Translations under genes and position numbers: made by a program | Notes under the pieces: model-generated | The model's database searches: none | What the model was told of the DNA's origin: nothing | The model's input: the letters and a program-made list of their open reading frames with translations, nothing else | Assembly (NCBI RefSeq): GCF_012935695.1 | Contig: NZ_CP052859.1 | Location: forward strand, 4,319,001 to 4,383,000 | DNA length: 64,000 nucleotides | Direction: 5' to 3' | From: Pseudomonas sp. ADAK18 | GTDB lineage: Bacteria; Pseudomonadota; Gammaproteobacteria; Pseudomonadales; Pseudomonadaceae | Shown: piece after piece, positions 19,305 to 28,123 of the stretch | Numbering within the stretch: position 1 is the first letter of the stretch | Layout: each line of letters starts with the position of its first letter

Positions 19305-20045
19305 TCAGCCTGTGATCTCAACCACCTTCTCGGTGCTGCCTTCCAGCAGGAAGAACCGATAAATCCGACCGGCCTGTTTTTCAAAGCTGAACACCCGACC
19401 CGGGAAAATATGGTTCTTGGTGACGGGCGCGCAGTCGGTTCGATCATTGATCGCACAGTCTTTGAACTCATCTACCACCACCACGGTATTACCGGCGTTG
19501 CGCAGGGTGTAGTTGCGGCCGCCGTTCTCGACCCGGGTATCAAAACGGCTTTGCGTCGGGCGCACGAAAAACACTGTGCCGTATCCGGACATGACCCGCA
19601 CTCCCGCCGCCAGCGAGGCTTCATAGGCCTGGCGTTCTTCTTCGCTGACCCCGAACTCATCGTCTTTTTCCGGCGCCACCGGCAGGTAGCGCACCCGGAA
19701 GTAGCGCTCTCGGTCGCGCTCGCCCATAAACAGGAAACGTGTGCTTTGCATGGCACTGGCCGGCACGATCAGGCGCGCCGGGCTGGCCATCAGGCCATCG
19801 CGCACAATGCCGTCGTCCTGGTTTTTGAGCGGCACTTCGTCGTAGCTGCCATCGGGTTTGTAGAGCATTTCCGTGACATTGATCTTGACGAACGCGGTGC
19901 TGGTCCCGCCGTTGAACACCCGCTTGAGGTAGGTGCTTTTGTCGCCCGCCATGTAGTCGTAAAAATCGCCGACATTAATCGCCGGCCCAGCCACGGCACT
20001 GGCCGACCACAGGCACATGCCCAGTACTGCACACAGGTATTTCAT
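19305..20045 (-). CDS. Alpha-type fimbrial periplasmic chaperone 2
   Basis: A 246-residue CooB/CblB-type periplasmic chaperone with signal peptide (CAVLGMCLWSASAVAG). It is closely related to the chaperone at 20586-21326; both contain GDFYDYMAGDKSTYLKRVFNGG or a close variant, a SARLIVPA/ARMIVPA segment, GYGTVFFVRP and VVVDEFKDCA. Such proteins donate a beta strand to fold pilin subunits before the usher. The ATG at 20045 is chosen because GAGG lies nine bases upstream; a GTG two codons earlier is less likely. It follows a minor pilin gene and precedes the third adhesin. Confidence 0.88.
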   Translation of the reverse strand: MKYLCAVLGMCLWSASAVAGPAINVGDFYDYMAGDKSTYLKRVFNGGTSTAFVKINVTEMLYKPDGSYDEVPLKNQDDGIVRDGLMASPARLIVPASAMQSTRFLFMGERDRERYFRVRYLPVAPEKDDEFGVSEEERQAYEASLAAGVRVMSGYGTVFFVRPTQSRFDTRVENGGRNYTLRNAGNTVVVVDEFKDCAINDRTDCAPVTKNHIFPGRVFSFEKQAGRIYRFFLLEGSTEKVVEITG

Positions 20046-20058
20046 AACCACCTCATTA

Positions 20059-20586
20059 TTACGGTCTCAACGCATCGAACATCAGGTGCACGCTGCCGAA
20101 ATAGTCGCCCGGCACATAACCGTCCACGGGTTCAACGGCAGCAATTTCCAGCAACACCCGCTTGCCGGCCCGCGCCTCGGCGGCCGGTACCACCAGGGTT
20201 TCGTCCAGGTTCAACACCTGGCCATTGAACGTGACGTTCAACACAATCGAACGCCGGCCGTTGGACAAAGTCGGCTCCTGGCCCAGGCGTGCAGCGATGC
20301 CTCCTGCGCTGTTCTTGACGTCGAAGTGTTCGCGCAAAGGGCTCAGGGTCCTGGCCACCAGGTTCCAGGCCAGTTCCTGCTCACGCTCCAGGAAGCCGGG
20401 TTTGATCGGCAGCACATAAAAGTCGCTGGTGGGGATGGTCACCGAGACATCGAACAGCTGCACTTCACGAATCGCCCAGGCCTGCGCACTGAGCAAGGTC
20501 CCGACAATCAACAGCAGCGTTACCACGACGACTTTGAATAACCTGCCCGGCCGGTAGCCGGTCCCATGGGTTCTCTCACTGATCAT
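20059..20586 (-). CDS. CS1-type minor pilin-like subunit
   Basis: A 175-residue exported protein with an uncleaved-looking basic N-terminus followed by a signal or anchor helix (VVVVTLLLIVGTLLSAQAWA). The mature part follows the CS1 pilin pattern of the major subunit at 26535: VTIPTSDFYVLPIKPGF, LSPLREHFDVKN, and a LxNGRRSIVLNVTFNG segment. It may be an anchor, terminator or adaptor subunit. Its start codon overlaps the stop of the preceding chaperone gene (TGATG), so translation is coupled. Confidence 0.75.
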   Translation of the reverse strand: MISERTHGTGYRPGRLFKVVVVTLLLIVGTLLSAQAWAIREVQLFDVSVTIPTSDFYVLPIKPGFLEREQELAWNLVARTLSPLREHFDVKNSAGGIAARLGQEPTLSNGRRSIVLNVTFNGQVLNLDETLVVPAAEARAGKRVLLEIAAVEPVDGYVPGDYFGSVHLMFDALRP

Positions 20587-21326
20587 CAGCCTTTGACCTC
20601 ATGTTGTTTTTTCTCGCTGCCCTCGACCAGGGTGAAGCGGTAAGTGCGCCCGGCCTGCTTGGGAAAGCTGAACGCACGGCCGGGCAGAATGTGGTTCTTG
20701 GTGGTGGGCTGGCAGTCCTGGGCATCACCTGCGGCGCAGTCCTTGAACTCGTCCACCACGACCACGCTGTTACCGTTGTTGTGCAGCCCATATTCGCCAG
20801 CGCGATCATCGATACGCGTGGCAAAACGGGTGTCTTTGGGCCTGACGAAAAACACCGTGCCAAACCCCGCCAACACCGTGACACCCGCCGAGAGATTGTT
20901 TTTGTAAGCCTCGCGCTCTTCGCTGGAGACGGTGAATTCGTCCTCCGGCTCCGGCATTACCGGCACGAAGCGCAGGCGGAAATAGCGCTCTTTTTCCCGC
21001 TCACCCAGGTACAGCAAGCGTGTGCCCTGCATGCCATCAGCCGGGACAATCATGCGTGCCGGTGTGGCCATCAAGCCATCGCGGGCGGTGTTGTCGGCGT
21101 TGCTCTTGAGTTCGACTTCTTCGGAGGTTCCATCGGCGTTGTAGACAATCTCCATCACCGAGACCTTGATAAAGGCCGTGCTGTCGCCACCGTTGAATAC
21201 CCGTTTCAGGTAGGTACTTTTATCGCCGGCCAGGTAGTCGTAGAACACACCGACATTGATATTGGGAGCCGCGGCTGCCGACAGGGGCAACCAGCAGAGC
21301 GCACACAGCGCCAACAACTGTTTCAT
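20586..21326 (-). CDS. Alpha-type fimbrial periplasmic chaperone 1
   Basis: A 246-residue CS1-family chaperone (CooB/CblB-like) with signal peptide (LLALCALCWLPLSAAAA). Conserved segments are GVFYDYLAGDKSTYLKRVFN near the mature N-terminus, ARMIVPADGMQGTRLLYLG in the middle and VVVDEFKDCAAGD toward the end. It holds subunits in the periplasm and delivers them to the usher. ATG 21326 has GAGG eight bases upstream, and gives the same length as chaperone 2; a start five codons earlier lacks such a site. The gene is followed without a gap by the minor pilin. Confidence 0.88.
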   Translation of the reverse strand: MKQLLALCALCWLPLSAAAAPNINVGVFYDYLAGDKSTYLKRVFNGGDSTAFIKVSVMEIVYNADGTSEEVELKSNADNTARDGLMATPARMIVPADGMQGTRLLYLGEREKERYFRLRFVPVMPEPEDEFTVSSEEREAYKNNLSAGVTVLAGFGTVFFVRPKDTRFATRIDDRAGEYGLHNNGNSVVVVDEFKDCAAGDAQDCQPTTKNHILPGRAFSFPKQAGRTYRFTLVEGSEKKQHEVKG

Positions 21327-21355
21327 CTCTATAAACCTCATGCTATCGACACCGC

Positions 21356-22612
21356 TTAGAGTTCCGAATCCCAGATCACCGTGACCTGGCCCGCGTAGGT
21401 GGTACCGCCCCGACTGACCATCTGGTCGGCATAGTCTTTCTTGACCTCGAAATGCAATGTCCCAGGCCGCCGATAGACGTAGAAGCCCGGCTCGAACACC
21501 TCGGTACCGGCACCACTCAATAACAGCGGCTGGCGAATCACCGCAGCGCCGTCCGGGCGGTTCAGGCCGTGAGGTAAGCTGACGCTGACATCCAGCGGCA
21601 CTTCGTGGTTGTCGGTGGTGTTTTTCAACGCGCAGGTGTCACCGATGGTTCGTTCGCAAGCCATTTGCATCTTGAAAGGCGACGACACGGAGAGGTTGAA
21701 GGTCTGGTCGCGGAACAATCGTGACGGTTTGCGGCCCTGGTTCAGCCAGGCTTGCCAGCCGCCCTGAGGGACCAACTCAATGCGGTTGCCACCCGGAGGA
21801 AGCTCGACCTTCAGGGAGTGCTCCACGCTCAGTATGAAGTTGAGCGTTAACATGCCGTCGTCGGGCAGCATGACGTCCCCCATGTCGAAGTCCTGGCCAG
21901 GGCCAATCAAAAAGTTATGGGTCCCTTCATAGGTCCCCGATGACATACCAAGGGGGTTCGGGGTGATCAGTTCATAAGAAATACTCATGCTCGAGTATTT
22001 GAAGTCCGGGATCATGTGCGTAGGGCGCTTGAAACAAACACCGGCGCCAGGAGGTACTCGCCAGAAAAACCCGTAATAGTAAGAGGTCCCATACCCTACG
22101 CCGCCATATTGGCAGGGAGCCGGGGCGTTGACCCACGTGTTGGTTTCCCATGACGCCGGATACAGTGGCAGCGTCTGCTCATGGGCCCCGCCTATGCCGG
22201 TGATCCGCAAAAAAACCTGTTCTGTATTTCCCGTTTCCCGGTGAGTCACAGTCACCGCCGTCAACGACGATGGGACTTGGAACATCGGCCCCTTACGTAC
22301 CTCATCCAAAGGTTGAATCGGAGCGACAGCATTGAAGTCGATCGGAAAGTTGATGCTGAACACCCCATCCTGACAATAAGTCGGGTGCTCACGGCAATAC
22401 CCTCCAGGTGGCGTGGTGTTCTCGAACGTGTTCACCATGGGATTGCCGGGGTCCGGGCGGAACACTGCCGTGATCTGTTGAGTAGCAGCCAACGCTGAAG
22501 CGCTGAACAGCACGGCCGCGCTTAGGGCCCCCAGACGGGCGATCAACACAGTAACGGGCAACAGGCCTGAGAGCATTCGTTCAATGGGTTTTGACGTGGA
22601 CACCGATTTCAC
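21356..22612 (-). CDS. CfaE/CblD-like pilus tip adhesin (second copy)
   Basis: A 418-residue exported protein with a long basic N-terminus and signal sequence (LGALSAAVLFSASALA). The C-terminal 170 residues are nearly the same as in the copy at 22644 (GGWQAWLNQGRKPSRLFRDQ, NHEVPLDVSVSLPHGLNRPD, GGTTYAGQVTVIWDSEL), whereas the middle segment around residues 100-230 differs strongly. That pattern, constant pilin half and variable receptor half, fits tandem duplication of a tip adhesin followed by divergence of the binding face. It lies 31 bases downstream of the first copy and 29 bases before chaperone 1. Confidence 0.85.
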   Translation of the reverse strand: MKSVSTSKPIERMLSGLLPVTVLIARLGALSAAVLFSASALAATQQITAVFRPDPGNPMVNTFENTTPPGGYCREHPTYCQDGVFSINFPIDFNAVAPIQPLDEVRKGPMFQVPSSLTAVTVTHRETGNTEQVFLRITGIGGAHEQTLPLYPASWETNTWVNAPAPCQYGGVGYGTSYYYGFFWRVPPGAGVCFKRPTHMIPDFKYSSMSISYELITPNPLGMSSGTYEGTHNFLIGPGQDFDMGDVMLPDDGMLTLNFILSVEHSLKVELPPGGNRIELVPQGGWQAWLNQGRKPSRLFRDQTFNLSVSSPFKMQMACERTIGDTCALKNTTDNHEVPLDVSVSLPHGLNRPDGAAVIRQPLLLSGAGTEVFEPGFYVYRRPGTLHFEVKKDYADQMVSRGGTTYAGQVTVIWDSEL

Positions 22613-22643
22613 CTGATAACAGTGGAGGCTGGTAACTGCCCCC

Positions 22644-23891
22644 TTAGAGTTCCGAATCCCAGATCACAGTGACCTGGCCCGAGTAGGTGGTACCGCCTCG
22701 ACTGATCATCTGGTCGGCATGTTCTTTCTTGACCTCAAAGTGCAACGTGCCCGGCCGCCGATTGACGTAGAAACCCGGCTGGAACACCTCGGTGCCGACA
22801 CCGCTCAATAGCAGCGGTTGACGATCCACGGCCGCGCCGTCCGGGCGGTTCAGGCCGTGAGGCAAGCTGACGCTGACATCCAGGGGCACTTCGTGGTTGT
22901 CGGTGTTGTTTTTCAAGGCGCAGGTATCACCGCTGACGCGCTCGCAGAGCATTTGCATCTTGAAGCGCGATGAGGCGGAGATGTTGAAGGTCTGGTCGCG
23001 GAACAATCGCGCCGGCTTGCGGCCCTGGTTCAGCCAGGCTTGCCAGCCGCCCTGAGGGAGCAACTCAATACGGGTGCCGCCGGGGGGCAGTTCGACCTTG
23101 AGGGTGTGCTCCACGCTCAGGCTGAAATTGAACGTCAGGGCGCTGTCGTTGGGCATCATCACGTCGCCCATATCGAAATCCATACGCGGCCCCACCGTGT
23201 AAGTCAGGCTGCCTTGATACTCGCCCGAAGACATGCCGAGCGGGTTGGGTGTACGCAGTTCATAGGCCAGGTGGATCGAGGTGTAGCGCAAGTTCGGCAC
23301 TTGATACCGTGCCTGCTTTACACAGGTGCCGTCGCCTTCAGGGATTCGCCAGAAATAGGAGAAGCCCGTGCCCGTCGCTGACTGATCGTTAGTTCGAATG
23401 CATGGCAGTGCATCCCGGGCCCACCAGCCGCCAACCCATACATTGTTATGGTTGCCACCTCCGCTGATCTGCGACGCCGAGGCACCCAGTTCATGCCATC
23501 CGCCCAATGCGGCAATGCGCATTTCCACCGTTTCCTGCTCCCCGGTCCTGATGTGAGTCACCTGGACCTGACGCCATTGCGAGGGCACCTTGAACATGGC
23601 GCCCTGGCGCATTTCATTGTTGGCCACAATCGGCCCATTGGCGCTGAAGGTCAGGGTGGTCAACAAACTGAACAATCCCCACCCCGCACAAAAAGCCGGT
23701 TGTGTACCGCAATGGCCGGTGATCGGCGTGGTGTTGGTGAACTTGTTCACCATGGGGTTAGCCGGGTCTGGCACGAAGACCGCGGTAATGTTCTGTACCG
23801 CCGCCCAGGATGCCGAACTGAATAGCAACGCCGCGCCTACGGCCCCCAGCCGTGTAATGAAGGTGGTGTGTAATCTCGTCATGACGTTCAA
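22644..23891 (-). CDS. CfaE/CblD-like pilus tip adhesin (first copy)
   Basis: A 415-residue protein with signal peptide (LGAVGAALLFSSASWA), N-terminal VFVPDPANPMVNKFTNTTP shared by all three copies, and the conserved C-terminal pilin-like half ending in VTVIWDSEL. Two Cys pairs in the N-terminal half are likely disulfides. In the family this protein sits at the fibre tip and initiates assembly at the usher. The start codon overlaps the usher stop by four bases (ATGA), so the two are translationally coupled. Confidence 0.85.
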   Translation of the reverse strand: MNVMTRLHTTFITRLGAVGAALLFSSASWAAVQNITAVFVPDPANPMVNKFTNTTPITGHCGTQPAFCAGWGLFSLLTTLTFSANGPIVANNEMRQGAMFKVPSQWRQVQVTHIRTGEQETVEMRIAALGGWHELGASASQISGGGNHNNVWVGGWWARDALPCIRTNDQSATGTGFSYFWRIPEGDGTCVKQARYQVPNLRYTSIHLAYELRTPNPLGMSSGEYQGSLTYTVGPRMDFDMGDVMMPNDSALTFNFSLSVEHTLKVELPPGGTRIELLPQGGWQAWLNQGRKPARLFRDQTFNISASSRFKMQMLCERVSGDTCALKNNTDNHEVPLDVSVSLPHGLNRPDGAAVDRQPLLLSGVGTEVFQPGFYVNRRPGTLHFEVKKEHADQMISRGGTTYSGQVTVIWDSEL

Positions 23892-26413
23892 CCAGCGCTC
23901 TGAATTGTTGAGGTGGAATCGGCCAGGGTGTCCGGCGTGCAGCGCAGGTCGCCGATCATCAGCACATCGTTTTCATTGCGCGCATTGGCGGTGTCGAGAC
24001 GGAACTGGCACAGCAATTGGTTGTTGCGCCGCACTTCGAGGGTGGGAGAGCTGGCATTCATTTCCAGGGAGAAGAACCCGTCGACCTCACTCACCCCACG
24101 GCTGGCGTGGTTGATGATGTGGTGGCCCTTGAGCGGTTTGCCTTGGGGGTCGACCAGGCGCCCAAGCACGGTGACGGTGCGCATTACGCTGATCTTGCGG
24201 TAGTCCACGCCGCCCTTGTTCAGGTGATAGGCGGTGCGTGGCGGCTGGATACTGGCCGCCGGCGCGTGGTTGCCTTCGAAGTCGAAACTGACCGAGCTGC
24301 CTTTGTAGGCGGTGATCGGGATGAAGTTGCGCCCAGGCCGCAAGGTGGTGCTGCCGCCACTCAAGTCATCGGCACGCAGGAGGATGTCGTCGACATCGGT
24401 TTCGACATCCACAATCATCCCCGAGCCGCCGCCGTGGTACTGGCTGGTGAGCACCATCTGCTGGCCGCCGATGGCAAACGTGCTGTCCAGGTTCAGGCCA
24501 CCGGTGAGGTCGTTGTTGAACGAGGAGCGCTGCACGAAGCCGTCGCCGTTGAGCGCATCGGTCTGGAAGCTGGCCATGCCGGACAGGCCGACGCCATAAG
24601 TGTCGCCCAGCACGGTGCCCGAGACGCTTTGCAGCACGTGGTCTTGCAGGTCTTTGCGGTAGGTCAGCGAGCCGTTGTGATCGCGCCCACCGTCGCGGGA
24701 GGTGCGCGTGCCGATGCTGGCAGACCATTGCTCGCCGGGGCTGCCCAGCGCCAGGCTGACACTCAGGTCGACCCCGCGATTGCGTTTATCTCCCGTGCTG
24801 GAGCTGGCCGGGCGGTCGAACAACGAGAGTCGCCAGTTGGCGTCGCTGCCAAACAGATGGGTGCGTTCGTTCCAACCCAGGTCCAGGCCAACCCCTTCGG
24901 AGTTACCTTCGCTGTAGGACAGCCGGGCGCTGATGGAACGCAGGTTACTCAGGCGATGGTTGAGCGAGAGTGACGACAGGCTGGTCTGGCCGATAAAGAC
25001 ATCACGTTGGCGAATGCGGGTGCCGTCGGGCAGGGTTTCGTAGGTGTTGCGGTTGTCGAGCCAACTGCGGGTGTGGTTGAACACCACGCTGCCCAGGCCG
25101 TAGTTGTAGAGGCTGTTGAAGTCGACACCGGTGCCGTAGTTGTCGGTCTGGTAGACATTGGCGTAGAGGCTGGCGTTATTGGCCAGGGTCCAATCGATGG
25201 ACGTGCCGTACTGCATGCTTTCCTTGACCTGGCGCCCGGACAACCCCAGCACCACCCGCGGGTGAGCCAGGTAGTTGACGGAGGCACCGGCGGTCATGTC
25301 GCCGCTGGACTGCTCATCCCAGTTGCTGAGCAGCTTGCTTTCCTGGCCGGCAAACACGTTGTAGCGCCAATGGTTGTCGAGGTTGCGCCAGTTGTTGGGC
25401 TTGTACACCAACTCCTGGGTGGTGCTGGTGACCTGGCCGTCTTCCACCAGGCGCACTTCCACCTCATAGATGCCGCCCGGCAAGGGCCGCGTGTCCAGGC
25501 TTTGCAGGCCGGTGGTGACCGCCTGGGTGTTGATCAGCAGGCCATTGCGGTAGATCTCCACCGAAGCCTGGCGGTTGGCGGTGACGTAAATGGGGTAAAT
25601 GCTTGGCTTGGGGTTGCTGATCATCAGGCTGTCGGAGCTGCCGTACATCACGCCCACGGCGGTGTCGGGGCTGGCGCCGAAGGTGCGTAATTGACGGGTC
25701 AGGCCTTCGGCGTTGGGGGTGAAGTAGCCCAGGCGCAAAAAATTGCCGTGCAGTTCACGTTGGGAGTAAAGCGAATACACCGCATGGTTGAGGGCATCGT
25801 CTTGCGGCCCGCCCAAGCGTGAGAACTGCATGTTTACCACCTGGCTCCAGTTGCCCAGGCTGCCGCTGGCGTCCAGCCCCAGGCGACCGCCCAGGTCCTG
25901 CCCCTGGCCACCGCTGAGATTGAGCTGATTACGCACGATCAAACCGGTGCTGCCGCCGGTGGGCAGGGAGTAATACTGCGACTCGAGCCCATCACGCTCG
26001 GCGTTTTCGGTCAGCAGCGTGACGATGGATTTTTCAAGGTTGTAGTGCACTGCCAACAATTGCTCCGGACAGTTGCCTTCGCATGTCCCCAGCGACACAC
26101 CTTGCTTGAGGTAGTCGCCCCAGCGATCGCGCTCGATGTCCTTGATCACACTGCCCTCGTGGTCGGTGAAGTCCAGCAGGGTCAGGCGGTCATCGCGGGT
26201 CAGGACGATCATTGCCTCGGACACGAATTCCTGATCAAGCTCAACCCGTACCGCCAGGGGCACATCAAAAAAATGCTCTTCAAAGTCCGCAGGCAAACCC
26301 TTGGCCTGGGACAGCAAACTTCTCGGGGTTGTGCCAGTTGCCGCGTCTGCTGCAAACGCACCCGTAGCAAACAACAGGGCAAGCGCTGCCGCGATGGGAA
26401 TCATCGGGAACAT
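23888..26413 (-). CDS. Alpha-type (CooC/CblC/TcfC-like) outer-membrane usher
   Basis: An 841-residue outer-membrane usher with signal peptide (PMIPIAAALALLFATGAFA). An N-terminal domain, a beta-barrel with many alternating aromatic strands (residues about 150-640) and C-terminal E-set-like domains (GRLVDPQGKPLKGHHIINHA, near 770) are visible. The plug/barrel motif LDTRPLPGGIYEVEVRLVEDG is typical of this clade, as is the length. It exports and polymerises chaperone-bound subunits. The ATG at 26413 gives a clean signal peptide; the frame is open for seven more codons to a GTG at 26434. The gap from the major pilin carries overlapping stem-loops. Confidence 0.88.
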   Translation of the reverse strand: MFPMIPIAAALALLFATGAFAADAATGTTPRSLLSQAKGLPADFEEHFFDVPLAVRVELDQEFVSEAMIVLTRDDRLTLLDFTDHEGSVIKDIERDRWGDYLKQGVSLGTCEGNCPEQLLAVHYNLEKSIVTLLTENAERDGLESQYYSLPTGGSTGLIVRNQLNLSGGQGQDLGGRLGLDASGSLGNWSQVVNMQFSRLGGPQDDALNHAVYSLYSQRELHGNFLRLGYFTPNAEGLTRQLRTFGASPDTAVGVMYGSSDSLMISNPKPSIYPIYVTANRQASVEIYRNGLLINTQAVTTGLQSLDTRPLPGGIYEVEVRLVEDGQVTSTTQELVYKPNNWRNLDNHWRYNVFAGQESKLLSNWDEQSSGDMTAGASVNYLAHPRVVLGLSGRQVKESMQYGTSIDWTLANNASLYANVYQTDNYGTGVDFNSLYNYGLGSVVFNHTRSWLDNRNTYETLPDGTRIRQRDVFIGQTSLSSLSLNHRLSNLRSISARLSYSEGNSEGVGLDLGWNERTHLFGSDANWRLSLFDRPASSSTGDKRNRGVDLSVSLALGSPGEQWSASIGTRTSRDGGRDHNGSLTYRKDLQDHVLQSVSGTVLGDTYGVGLSGMASFQTDALNGDGFVQRSSFNNDLTGGLNLDSTFAIGGQQMVLTSQYHGGGSGMIVDVETDVDDILLRADDLSGGSTTLRPGRNFIPITAYKGSSVSFDFEGNHAPAASIQPPRTAYHLNKGGVDYRKISVMRTVTVLGRLVDPQGKPLKGHHIINHASRGVSEVDGFFSLEMNASSPTLEVRRNNQLLCQFRLDTANARNENDVLMIGDLRCTPDTLADSTSTIQSAG

Positions 26414-26490
26414 GAACGGATACTCTGAATACACACGAGGAATACTTGAATGCCGATCAACCAGCAGCGGTTGCTACCAGTCGATCGGAA

Positions 26491-26518
26491 GTTGGCACGC
26501 AATAAGCCAACGCTTATT
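26491..26518 (-). promoter_or_regulatory. Overlapping stem-loops between major pilin and usher
   Basis: GTTGGC (26491-26496) can pair with GCCAAC (26506-26511), and AATAAGC (26501-26507) can pair with GCTTATT (26512-26518). The two stems share bases, so they exclude each other. Placed just after the pilin stop, such a structure could limit read-through into the usher and keep pilin mRNA abundant. Confidence 0.4.
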
Positions 26519-26534
26519 GATCAAGCCAATGCTT

Positions 26535-27029
26535 TCACGGCGTGACGCGCGGCTCGTGGTCAAACACCACCACGTAGTTGGTGGTGAACAGCCCGGAGAC
26601 ACCGGCTGCCGGAGTTGCGGCCGCGATCACCATGTCGGCCTGGGTGCCTGGCGTGGAGCTGGCGTCGTCGACCACTTCCAATGGCGAACCGGTCAGGGTG
26701 ACGCCGTTGAAGGTGGTGGTCAGGGCAATGGAGTCCGTGCCGTTGGTCAGGGAAGCCGGGCCGCCCTCGATGTAGGCTTTGATCGAACCGTCGGTGTTTT
26801 TCACCGCGTAGGTGGCACGCAGCGGGCTCAGTTGATTGGTGACCGTGTTGTAGGCCATGGTCTCGTCGCGACCGAAGTTTGGATCAACAGGCTGAGCATG
26901 GAACTGGGTGGTAGGAATGGTTGCCTTGATGTTGATGACGCTGGTGGCTTCACCGGCGGCAAACACGCTGGAGGAGGCAGCGGCCAGCAGGGCCAGTGGC
27001 AGTACTAGAGCAGTTTTTTTCAGCATCAT
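26535..27029 (-). CDS. CS1-type major pilin
   Basis: A 164-residue exported subunit with a classical signal peptide (ALVLPLALLAAASSSVFA). The mature chain is small, rich in Thr, Ala and Val, has no cysteine, and contains INIKATIPTTQFHAQPVDP, QLSPLRATYAVKN and LTTTFNGVTLTG, which recur in the minor subunit. This matches the CS1/CooA/CblA pilin family. As first gene of the eight-gene operon with its own downstream stem-loops, it is probably the most expressed. AGGT lies five bases before the first ATG; a second ATG follows directly. The closing residues VVVFDHEPRVTP are at the usual place of the C-terminal strand. Confidence 0.88.
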   Translation of the reverse strand: MMLKKTALVLPLALLAAASSSVFAAGEATSVINIKATIPTTQFHAQPVDPNFGRDETMAYNTVTNQLSPLRATYAVKNTDGSIKAYIEGGPASLTNGTDSIALTTTFNGVTLTGSPLEVVDDASSTPGTQADMVIAAATPAAGVSGLFTTNYVVVFDHEPRVTP

Positions 27030-27550
27030 TAAATACCTGTCATCGCATTAAGTTAGTTAAAAGCTCGATGGGAATCGAAGCTTTCTGGCACGTCTAAAAC
27101 CTGAACTTATCGTTGTTCAATACAAGTCCTAAGACGCCAGTAAATAATTAACCGAATTCAACTTAAAGTAAGCCAGTGGATTCCGTATGACGCGTAGTTA
27201 TTACCCTCCAGTCCAGACGGATAAAACATCGAAAAATCAATATCTAACAAATCACCTGTCAGCTGCAGCACACCCACAGTAAAACCTTGACCGACACAAG
27301 TAACACCCTCATCCGTAAGAGAAGTATTACAGGGCGCTCTCCGATCTAGCATTCAAACTAATTAGAGCAGTTACTCCACAAGACTAGTTAAGCTTTACTT
27401 CCCATTCCGTCAACTAATTTCGGTGAGCGATGAAGCGGAGGATGCATCGGCTCCGGTATCCGACGATGCCTTGCCGTTCGTCAGGAGGTCTTGCTCAACG
27501 ATAAAGATATATCTTACGTTATGTCTAAACCACACACAGAGAGCACGACA
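27030..27550. promoter_or_regulatory. AT-rich region between the pilin operon and the PadR gene
   Basis: This stretch of about 520 bases separates two divergent transcription units and is distinctly AT-rich. It should hold the pilin promoter. A hairpin with AAAGC..TCGAT arms lies at 27059-27084 in the pilin leader, and a twelve-base palindrome lies at 27504-27515. A minus-strand frame of 64 codons at 27158-27352 is open but has no family features and I do not call it. Confidence 0.4.
27504..27515. promoter_or_regulatory. Palindrome AAGATATATCTT, candidate PadR operator
   Basis: A perfect twelve-base palindrome lies 36 bases upstream of the chosen PadR start. PadR repressors of the NfeR/YqjI type bind inverted repeats near their own promoter, so autoregulation through this site is a reasonable inference. 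A strong AGGAGGT at 27483 precedes it but has no well-spaced start codon. Confidence 0.4.
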
Positions 27551-28123
27551 ATGAGAGACCATCATTCCCACCGTGAACCCGGTGACGGCCGCGACGGCTT
27601 CGAGAAACGCCCAGGCCGCGAACGCGGCGGCCGTGGCCCACGGGTCTTCGCCCCCGGAGATTTGAAACTGTTGTTGCCGGCGCTGATCGCCGAACAGCCC
27701 TGCCACGGCTACGACCTGATCCGCCAGATCGAAGGCCTGTTCGACGGCGCCTATAGTCCCAGCCCCGGGGTGATCTACCCCACGCTGACGTTCCTTGAAG
27801 AAAGCGAATTGATCAGCGGCGACGCCGAAGGCGGAAAAAAACGCTACACAATCACCGACGCCGGACGTCTCTTCTTAAGTGAACAAGCCGTTGCCCTGGA
27901 CGGCGTGCGCATGCGCATCGACGTCAGCAAACGTTCGCTGCGTGGCCATGATCGGCCGCCGGAAATTCACGAGGCGGTGCACAACCTGCGCCATGCCCTG
28001 CAACTGCACCACGGGCGCTGGAGTCCGGAAGAAATTCACCGGGTCAGCGAGCTGCTCAATAACACCGCCAAAGCCATTGTCGACGGCCCAGCCGTGCAAC
28101 CTTCATCGGAGCAAGCCGAATGA
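27551..28123 (+). CDS. PadR-family regulator, NfeR/YqjI-like
   Basis: A 190-residue PadR-type repressor. After a His/Arg/Gly-rich N-terminus (MRDHHSHREPGDGRDG) comes the winged helix: GDLKLLLPALIAEQPCHGYD, then YSPSPGVIYPTLTFLEE and EGGKKRYTITDAG, closely like E. coli YqjI/NfeR, a nickel- and iron-linked repressor of the adjacent ferric reductase gene. A helical C-terminal dimerisation part follows. Its histidine content is lower than in YqjI, so metal sensing is uncertain. The start could also be the ATG at 27521. The stop overlaps the next start (ATGA), so the two genes are coupled. Confidence 0.85.
   Translation: MRDHHSHREPGDGRDGFEKRPGRERGGRGPRVFAPGDLKLLLPALIAEQPCHGYDLIRQIEGLFDGAYSPSPGVIYPTLTFLEESELISGDAEGGKKRYTITDAGRLFLSEQAVALDGVRMRIDVSKRSLRGHDRPPEIHEAVHNLRHALQLHHGRWSPEEIHRVSELLNNTAKAIVDGPAVQPSSEQAE

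Noticed and set aside
27158..27352. 64-codon minus-strand frame between the pilin and PadR genes
   Set aside because: No family, no ribosome site, in an AT-rich intergenic region; a decayed fragment cannot be excluded.
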